A stretch of DNA of 37,575 nucleotides, taken from the NCBI GenBank assembly GCA_009746045.1, contig RPFO01000115.1:571668-609242 (forward strand). Direction: 5' to 3'. Below are positions 30,564-37,575 of this stretch, piece by piece. The position numbers and the translations under genes were made by a program. The DNA comes from Mesostigma viride. Taxonomy: Eukaryota; Streptophyta; Mesostigmatophyceae; Mesostigmatales; Mesostigmataceae. The notes under the pieces are model-generated. The model had not been told where the DNA came from. It searched no databases and was given only the letters and a program-made list of their open reading frames with translations. Each line of letters starts with the position of its first letter. The stretch's first letter is position 1.

Positions 30564-33500
30564 CCGCCCGCATGCCCGCCCGCTCGCTCGCTCACTCGAT
30601 TGCCCCGACTTCCGCTGTCCCCATCTTGCCCACCGACATCCCCATGATCCGCGCCTGTGTCCTCGGCCACCCTTTCCCTGCCGCCATACTTTCTCCGTGC
30701 ACGCAGCGGCTCCACGCACGAGAGCGGGTCGCAGGCGGGGGAGTCGGGCGGCTCCGACTCGAGCGCCGTCTCCTGCAGTACCTCGCAGCAGGAGAGCGGG
30801 CTGCCCCTGTCGCTGACCCGGCTGCCCTTCAGCCAGTATACGCACCCGCTCAATGTGCGTCGCTCCCTCTGTGTTCATGGCTCTCTGTGCTGCGGTTGCG
30901 GATGTGGTCTGCAAATGTGCTTTTGCGGGGGTGTCCCATCAACCCCTGCCCCCTTCACCCCCTTATGCGGCGGTCCCTGTCTTATGCGGCGGTCCCTGTC
31001 TTATGCGGCGGTCCATCGGGATGGAAATGTCTGGGCATCATGCAAGGGGTTTCGATGCTTACGGCGCTATCTGGTACAGTCATTACCGCGTTAAGTTGCG
31101 TTTCTTAAGGTTGCGTTACCGCGTTAAGTTTGCGACGGTTAAGTTGACGCCGGTAAGTTTGGCGCCGTATACCTCACGGCCCACCTTTCGCAAAATATCT
31201 GGCATGAAAAATGGACTTGAGGCGATATTGATGCTGTAGCTGGATCGGGCTTGACGAGAGCTGTCGATTGCCGTATAGAAGTCTGTCAGAGGAGGAGGGG
31301 GTGGGCTGCTAGCCTAATTCTACCGTGAAGGTTACGTACCCGCGTTAAGTTCCGTTACCGCGTTAAGTTGCGACGCCAAGTTTTAGGCGGCGATCGCAAC
31401 TTAACGCGGTAATGACTGCATACAGATATGTTGAGTTGCGGCACGACCGTGACCACCGGCGCACCGCTCTACAGACAGCTCCCACTCCTTCGACATCTCG
31501 ATGTCCCGGTACCACATTTATGTCCTGGGTCCATGTGCCTTGTCGGTAGTAGTTTTGTAACCTGACACAGGACATGTGGTATTCTGCATGATGTCACGGT
31601 GTGGTGTAGCACATTCCAACTTGCATACTTGGTTTGTTGCCCTGCGCTTGTGGACATGCGCCCAAGGGGCAGACAACAGCGGTAGAGGCATGGCCGCTGC
31701 CCATCGTCCTTTTGATCATGGTTGGAACGTGCCACGTGTGTGATGGCCCCAGGATAGCATGCTTTTGGCTCCCGCCAGCGCCACGCGTGCCGAGCGGGCA
31801 TTCTACAGTGTTTGGGGGCTTGCGGGATGGAGAGTCAGCGGGGTGGCACACCCATGAAGCCTAGCTGCATGTGCTCCTATGGCTATTCTTGTCGTACTTT
31901 TCTGCCGAGTAGAGTGCCCGCCGGAGTGTGTAGACCTCTCCCCTTTAGTGCACGTGAGCATTGATGGCCAGCTGTTGGCGCAGGCGGGATGGGCTTGGGT
32001 CGCAGTTACCCTGTTATGATAGCCCGCGTTGTTGTTTCCCTGAATCAGGATGCCCCAGCCTTGGGGGCATGTTCGTGGGGGGACGGGCATGCCCTGTGGT
32101 GCTACCTGCTGACCTTCCGTCGCTTCGTCACCTTTGTTGGTCCGGATGCATCATCACCTCACCGATGTATCGGCAGGGGTCGTTCAACCTGCTGGCCCTC
32201 GCAGCCGCGTCAGGGGCTAGCATGGAGCACGAGGGAACGCCACTTGGCACACTGCCAACGCCCGAGAACAAGGACTGGCCTGGCAGCCAGGCCTTTGCCC
32301 CGCTCACGTGAGTGTGCCCGCCCTATCTGCCCTGCTTTTCGGGTCATTAGTTAATTGATTAAACGCACGCGACTACGGCACATGGGTACCAATGAAGGAA
32401 CCTTCAATCCCTACGCACAACGGGGAGGGAGGTTGTCCTAGCTCCTCTCGTACTGCCTCAGCTGGGCAGGCCACAGAGGACTTTCTCTGCGTCTGACTAG
32501 TTTGGGCAAGTCCGCATTGTCACGAACAACTGGTCTGTCTACAGCGAGTGGCCAAGGTGAAATTTTCGGCACCATGCTGAATTTGAACAAACTGAATACT
32601 ACTGTGGTGAGATGTAGGGAGCTTAGTGGCTCCTTGAGGGAGAAGTGTCTGAAGGAGTCTTGGGGTTAAGGGGAGGGGAGGAATCGAGTGCCTGTTTGCC
32701 ACCTGTGACGTAGTGTAGTGTGTCATGCCTGCACCTGTAGTCCTTGCATCGGCTGCATGGCATGCACGCATGGGCTAGGCATTTCCGAACCTGTGGCACC
32801 ATGCACTGCATGTCTCTACTAAGGACTGGCGGCATGCGTGGCCATCTCCCGCCGCCCACCCATCCTCCTGCATGGTATGGTAACCACCAGTGGGGTTCCA
32901 TCAGGGATCGGTCTGCCAGCATGCACATATGGTTTGCGGCACCTAGCAACCGTTGCCTAGCTTTTGCTTTGGCACTTGCTTTGGTATGTGGGGAAAGAAT
33001 CCCTTCTTCTGGGTGTTGGGAAGGAAAGGAGGGGAGGGGAGGGGAGGGGAGGGGAGGGGAGGGGAGGGGAGGGAGGGAGGGGAGGGGAGGGGAGGGAGGG
33101 GAGGGGAGGGAGGGGAGGGGAGGGGAGGGGAGGGAGGGGAGGGGAGGGAGGGAGGGGAGGGGGGGAGGGGGGGAGGGGAGGGGAGGGAGGGGAGGGGAGG
33201 GAGGGAGGAGGGAGGGGAGGGGAGGGAGGGAGGGGAGGGGAGGGAGGGGAGGGGAGGGAGGGAGGGGAGGGGAGGGGAGGAGGGAGGGGAGGAGGAGTAT
33301 CCCAGGACCCCGCCTTGCTCATCTCATCCTCTCATAATCTCATTATGCCCTCCTGTGGCCCTCCCCATCCTCTCCGCACGCCCCCCCCCCCCCCCATCCT
33401 CTCATCCTCTCCTTACGCCCTCCCCCTCCCCATCCCCTCATCCTCTCCTTACGCCCTCCCCCTCCCCATCCCCTCATCCTCTCCTTACGCCCTCCCCCTC

Positions 33501-36500
33501 CTCATCCCCTCATCCTCTCCTTACGCCCTCCCCCTCCCCATCCCCTCATCCTCTCCTTACGCCCTCCCCATCCCCTCATCCTTATGCTGGCACCCAACTG
33601 TGGGATGTGCAGGTTCCGCAAGCAGCAACTGGTCCAGGACCCTGGCACGTCCCCCTCTGGCGCGGATATCGTACAGCTCCCCCTCACCTGCAACGTGCTG
33701 GACAGTGTCAACTTTGTGTCGGGCTTCAAGGTGTGTGCAGCCCTGTGCGGCCATCACGTGCTCATTTGCATGCTGTGGTCAGTGTGTGACGTGTGTCGTG
33801 GTCTGCTGATTGTTGATCCGGTACTCTTCTCTGCTTGATTTGAACGCTGGTCCTCTTGAGTATCGTTTCGTTCTCTTGATGATAGGGGACTCGTGATCCT
33901 TCGGCGGCCGAAACTATGGCTCTTGTGCACCATTACCATACTGCCCCCTAGTGGGCTCTTCTCTCCTGATAGGCCACATCTGTCCAACTTTGCTGGCAAG
34001 AATGCCTGTGTGTACGGATGCAAGCGCCCCTACTTGTGTCATGTTAAGCGACCACGCATGTGTGGAGGACACGCAGCCGCATCTTTCACGGGTCTCGATC
34101 ACCATTCCTCCACCCCCTCACATCCCTCACCAGTGCACTCCACTTTCTCTGCCCCGCTGCTTGCTGGCCCATCCTGCCCAGCAACCCCCCACACACCTGA
34201 CGCAACCCCCACCCCACCTGACGCAACCCCCCCCCCCCCGCCCCCCCCCCTCCCTAACCCAATGCCAGGCGGAGGGGAGGAGCCCCGCAGGTCATGCGCC
34301 CGAAGCAAGCGAGCGCGCGGCGCCACCGGATGAGGACGCGGGTGTCCCTACGGGGCCCTGCAAGCCGACCGAAGTCGTGTGGCACGTCTTTGCGCGCGGG
34401 GACGTGTGCAAGTTGCAGCGGTAGGCACACACACTAACGCTTAAGTGTCCGTGCACACACGCAGACATGTGGGCACAGGGGACTGGCAGGCTATGCATAG
34501 GGTATCAGTTGCTCGCTTAACACCCCCTTAACACCCCCACCCAACCCAAGCCAACCCAACCCCCGCGCGCACACACACGCTGTTGGATTGGCTGTTTGCG
34601 TGGTTTTTTTTTTTTTTGTAAGGGGCAATGTGTTGTTTGCATGTGGCACACGCTGGTTCCTGCGTGGCATCGAAAATGCGGTGGACGAGGTGGGCGGGTG
34701 GTAAATAAGTTCCTTCCTCCTATGATGGCTTATGTGTCTAGGGCGTGATGACAGTTTGCAGTCAAGCAAGCAGCCAGTTCGTCAGTGGCGGATGTCTTGC
34801 ATGAACAGATGGCATCGTGGCAATGGTTAATGGCCACGAAGGGCCATTCTACTCAACGTTCCAGGGTCGCAACCCTGTGGGGTCTCGTATCTCGTTCTGG
34901 GCCTGACCCCGCCGCCCATGCCCCACTCGGTGGTCTGTGCCGAGCGTTTCACACTCGGTGGTTGATGCTGTGTAACCATCCTGCCCCAGCATTGGCGCCT
35001 AGCGCCCATCCGTGTGCCCGCCTGACACCAGTTGTAATTTTGTTTGCCGCTCGGTGTGTTTACCCGATGGGGCCTGCCTCCCTTTGCTGTCCCACAGGTG
35101 GCTTGACGAACAAGGGTCAGCGAGCGAGAGTTCCCCCCTGCACGGCACGTCCACCTGGCGAAAGCGACACCTGGTGAGTGGGCGATCGCGTACCCCTGGA
35201 ATGGATGCGCTGCGATATCCCCTTGTCCCTGTCTGCAGACCAGTGCACACGCATGGGATGACGCACTTGCTTCTTCTTTCTTCGCAACGCGCTCACAACA
35301 CCCCCAGCCCTTTCCCTCTTGCCCATCGCTCTCGTCAAACCTGGCCATGCACCGCCTCATCTGCCGCCTCCTTGGCTATCCATGGCATCCCTTCTCTTGC
35401 CTCTGTCCCTTTTCGCCATACCATGAACTGACGCGGCGCGGCTTATCCCATGCTGGAAAACTGCGCTAACTTTCTTCCGATGTTGATGTATCCCCGTGGC
35501 GCGCCATGTGGCGCGATCTCCTGGGCTGTTCCAACGCGGCGCCGCGTGGGAACACCCCACCCCAGGAGGAGGCGCAGCTGTCGGCGCTGGCACGTGAGTG
35601 CGGCGTGTCCCCCTTTGTGGTCCGCCTGCGTGAGGGGGACGTGCTGCTGCTGCCGTCCGGGTGTGCATTCCAGCGGAGTTATGCGTCCGACCACGTGGAG
35701 GTGAGCGGCCGTGTCCCTGACAATGGCGCTGACCATGTGTAGCCATGACCATGTATAGCCGTGACTATGGTTGCCCTGACTATGGCAGGCACTCTCGTGG
35801 CCCTTGGCGTATTGCACAACCGTCATGGTGGCAGCGCGAGCTTGGTGGATGCATTCCATTGTTTCAAGTACCCAATCTCTTTCCAGCTCTAAGTACCCAC
35901 ACATCAGTGCCTTGCATCGCCCTACCCACGACTACCTTTGCAGGTTTCTGCATGGTTGTCGATGGCACATGACCATACACCTCGTGGAGCAGTTGACAGG
36001 ATACTAGTAGGGAGGGCTCCAGGGGCACGTGCGTCACACGGACGCCACCTGGCACATGCTGCAGTGATGCTAACCGCCCCCTTGTGATGGTGTTTCCGTG
36101 CACTGCATGTGCATGGGCTGCATGGACCTTGTCACGTGTGCCTGCTGCAGACGTCACTCGCGTTCCTGTCCCCCCAGAGCCTGGGCCGCAGCCTGCTGAT
36201 GGCCAAGGCCATGCCCGGCATGGTAAGTACTTGCTGCCCGCCGTCACTGCACCCATCATCACGCTGCCCTCCATGCCCCTACGCAACCATGCGATGGCCC
36301 ACAAGGCATCGTCCACAATTTTACATGCACAAACAGGGAGCAGACGAGCCGGGCATTCCAGGTGCGAGGAGACGAGCAGGGCATTCTAGGCGGGAGATGA
36401 GCTGAGGCACCCGAGAATCATGCCTGGGCTGCCGTCATGCATGTGCGGAACGCGCGTCGCATACGCAAGTTGTGGGAACGGTTCTGAGCGGACCTGGCTG

Positions 36501-37575
36501 GCAGTACCTGAAATTGTTGCAACCAGCGATCTCTCCCTGCCACGACGCTGGCTCCGGGGAGGCTGCGTGCGCTCTATCCTTGTGCCCTCACCCCCACCCC
36601 ACCCCGTTGTCCCCGCCAGCGTCACCAATTCGGTCACCGTAATGATTGTGTTGCCATGGCTCTCGTTCTCTGTCGAATACCTGTGTGGTATCGAAGGTTC
36701 TCGTCGGGCTGGTTTCTGGTGGCCAACAGCTGTGTTCTACTACGTGTTGCCACGTGCTTTATCCATGACTCACACACTGACATCTTGTGATGCGGCATGC
36801 CCCCACCCACTCCCCCCGCTGTGCATGTGCATGCGCACCCACCACCACCACCACCACCACCACCACCACCACCACCACCACCACCACCACCACCACCACC
36901 ACCACCACCACCACCACCACCACCACCACCACCACCACCACCACAGGAACATGGCTGGAAGGTGAACGTGCATCAGGTGGCCGTCGCTGCGCTCACCACG
37001 CTGCTCTCCCACCTAGCGCCCGCGCCCACGCCCACGCCAGCCATGCCCTTGCTCCCTGGCTCCACCGTGGCCGCCGCCGCCACGTCCTGTGCGCCCGCGG
37101 GCACCCTGGCAGGGATGCACAGTTTCCAGAAGGCGACCTCCCCGACCAACGGGACGCTCCCCAGGGACACCGCCCCCCTGCCAGGGGCCATGATGCGGTC
37201 CTACTCGTCCCCCGGCGGCCCGATGGCGCTGGGGAAGGCCAGCGGCGACGCAGCGGGGCAGGGCGGGCCTGCGGGGTCTGCCTTTGCGTGGAAGGGGGGC
37301 GAGGGTCGCGGCCTCAAACGCGACGGGTCCGGGTCGTGGGTAGTCAACGGGGCAGGGGCAACTAGGGGGGGAAGTGGCAACATGATCTTGTCAGACATGC
37401 GACGAGGCGCGGGCGGTGGCGGCGCGTACATGGAGGTGAACACCAGGGACGCCCTTGGCCACCTGGACGCGGGCCCATTCCACGCGACGCAGGACGGCAT
37501 GGGCGCGGGCGCACGGGGCCTGCACGCGGACGCCAGCAAGCCGGCGCAGGGGGTGGCGCCAGGTGGCGTTCCGGT
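26860..37575 (+). CDS. KDM3/JMJ25-type JmjC protein lacking the Fe(II) ligands, 11 exons, 3' partial
   Basis: Exons: 26860-27966, 29164-30026, 30707-30854, 32177-32307, 33613-33730, 34269-34420, 34623-34700, 35098-35173, 35566-35700, 36151-36222 and 36947 to the window edge. All are GT-AG with phases that join, giving at least 1169 residues. There is an in-frame stop just 5' of the ATG. The N-terminal third is disordered, with a KRRR patch and a Gln tract. C440/C443 and C523/C526 form two CxxC pairs. JmjC-region matches: FQQLWGQGCPVAV (635-647), LPFSQYTHP then GSFNLL, LTCNVLDSVNFV (774-785), WHVFARGDVCKLQ, a PLHGTSTW segment, then GVSPFVV...DVLLLPSGCAFQ (F926) and SLAFLSPQSL. KDM3 enzymes demethylate H3K9 using Fe(II) bound by HxD...H. 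Here those positions are T775, N777 and F926, so catalysis is probably lost. The last exon is a long low-complexity tail open to the edge. Confidence 0.8.
28434..28966. mobile_element. 530-bp MITE-like element in intron 1 of the JmjC gene
   Basis: Terminal inverted repeats of about 38 bp with mismatches. The left end is ACAGGGTTTTCACACTCGG, then T-run, CGGTCGAATT. The right end is the complement of ACTGGGTTTTCACACTCGGG, then T-run, CGGTCGAATT. A strong internal hairpin (28741-28809) has arms of about 31 bp around AGTGGTATTGGGTGGTAGAC. No coding capacity and no clear target-site duplication. Confidence 0.7.
30203..30410. repeat. (CGCCCCT)n heptanucleotide tract, JmjC intron 2
   Basis: About 28 copies of CGCCCCT with a few variants. 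It lies in intron 2 of the JmjC gene, with open frames in every phase that are artefacts. Confidence 0.95.
30430..30598. repeat. (GCCC)n-(GCAC)n tetranucleotide tracts, JmjC intron 2
   Basis: GCCC repeats change abruptly to GCAC repeats near 30480 and back to GCCC and GCTC near 30560-30598. The tract ends about 110 bp before the exon 3 acceptor. Confidence 0.95.
31077..31418. mobile_element. MITE, copy B (342 bp, 24-bp perfect terminal repeats)
   Basis: Left end CAGTCATTACCGCGTTAAGT and right end ACTTAACGCGGTAATGACTG belong to 24-bp perfect inverted repeats. The left flank is TA and the right flank CA, consistent with a decayed TA duplication. CCGCGTTAAGTT recurs internally near 31109, 31341 and 31357, so the ends carry subterminal repeats. 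It lies in intron 3 of the JmjC gene and is related to copy A at 1172-1273. Confidence 0.75.
33026..33296. repeat. Homopurine (GGGGA/GGGA)n tract, JmjC intron 4
   Basis: About 270 bp with essentially only G and A on the sense strand, in an irregular GGGGA/GGGA alternation. It has triplex-forming potential. It sits about 320 bp upstream of the exon 5 acceptor. Confidence 0.9.
33393..33590. repeat. 36-bp pyrimidine-rich minisatellite, JmjC intron 4
   Basis: Five copies of a 36-bp unit containing CATCCTCTCCTTACGCCCTC. It ends about 20 bp before the exon 5 acceptor and may supply its polypyrimidine tract. Confidence 0.9.
36838..36944. repeat. (CAC)n trinucleotide tract abutting the exon 11 acceptor
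   Basis: About 35 uninterrupted CAC repeats that run directly into CACAG|GAACATGG. The splice acceptor is thus the last unit of the repeat, and no other polypyrimidine tract is present. Confidence 0.95.

Noticed and set aside
32177-32307. KDWP-x-S segment as the conserved KLKDWPP motif of KDM3
   Set aside because: It lies after the LPFxxYTHP/GSFNLL region, whereas the family motif lies before it. The match is probably chance within an insertion.
32953-33809. Open frames of about 280 codons on the plus strand
   Set aside because: Gly/Glu/Arg and Ser/Pro repeats from purine and pyrimidine tracts in an intron. Only 33613-33730 belongs to an exon.

Overview
This is a stretch of nuclear DNA from a eukaryote, most likely a green-lineage alga. 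The evidence is GT-AG introns of 0.2-2.6 kb, a plastid-type transit peptide, plant-type gene families, and introns filled with mini- and microsatellites. No bacterial features were seen. All gene calls come from hand-joined exons with consistent splice phases. Family assignments rest on remembered motifs, not on database searches.

Layout. 1-1055 is an irregular G-run/AA array. 1172-1273 is a small TA-flanked MITE. 1745-1941 (minus) is a lone N-terminal exon resembling ureidoglycolate lyase. 3314-9858 (plus) is a complete seven-exon gene for a plastid-targeted SRPBCC/COQ10-START-like protein of 239 aa, whose introns hold 25-bp and 38-bp minisatellites. About 10.08-19.95 kb is a retroposon graveyard. 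It contains an apparently complete ORF1-only L1-like element with a 12-bp target-site duplication, two 5'-truncated relatives (one nested inside an antisense copy), four tRNA-derived SINE-like copies, a two-unit SINE-like insertion, two decayed reverse-transcriptase fragments and several palindromes. 20165-25087 (minus) is a complete five-exon TRA2/SR45a-type splicing factor (268 aa; RS-RRM-linker-RS). 26860 to beyond 37575 (plus) is an eleven-exon, 3'-partial gene with a KDM3/JMJ25-type JmjC domain.

Most interesting points. (1) The JmjC protein keeps the KDM3 fold signatures, but all three Fe(II) ligands are replaced: HxD has become Thr-Cys-Asn, and the distal His has become Phe. The frame stays open across eleven exons, so it looks like a maintained pseudo-demethylase. 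(2) The TRA2-like gene has a 40-bp tandem array built from its own exon 3/intron 3 boundary, giving six near-exact decoy 5' splice sites plus one degenerate site. (3) The L1-like family here appears to move as ORF1 plus 3'UTR without ORF2, in the manner of mammalian HAL1.

The TRA2-like and JmjC genes are divergent and share a 1.77-kb intergenic region. No operon-like or pathway link between the genes is evident.
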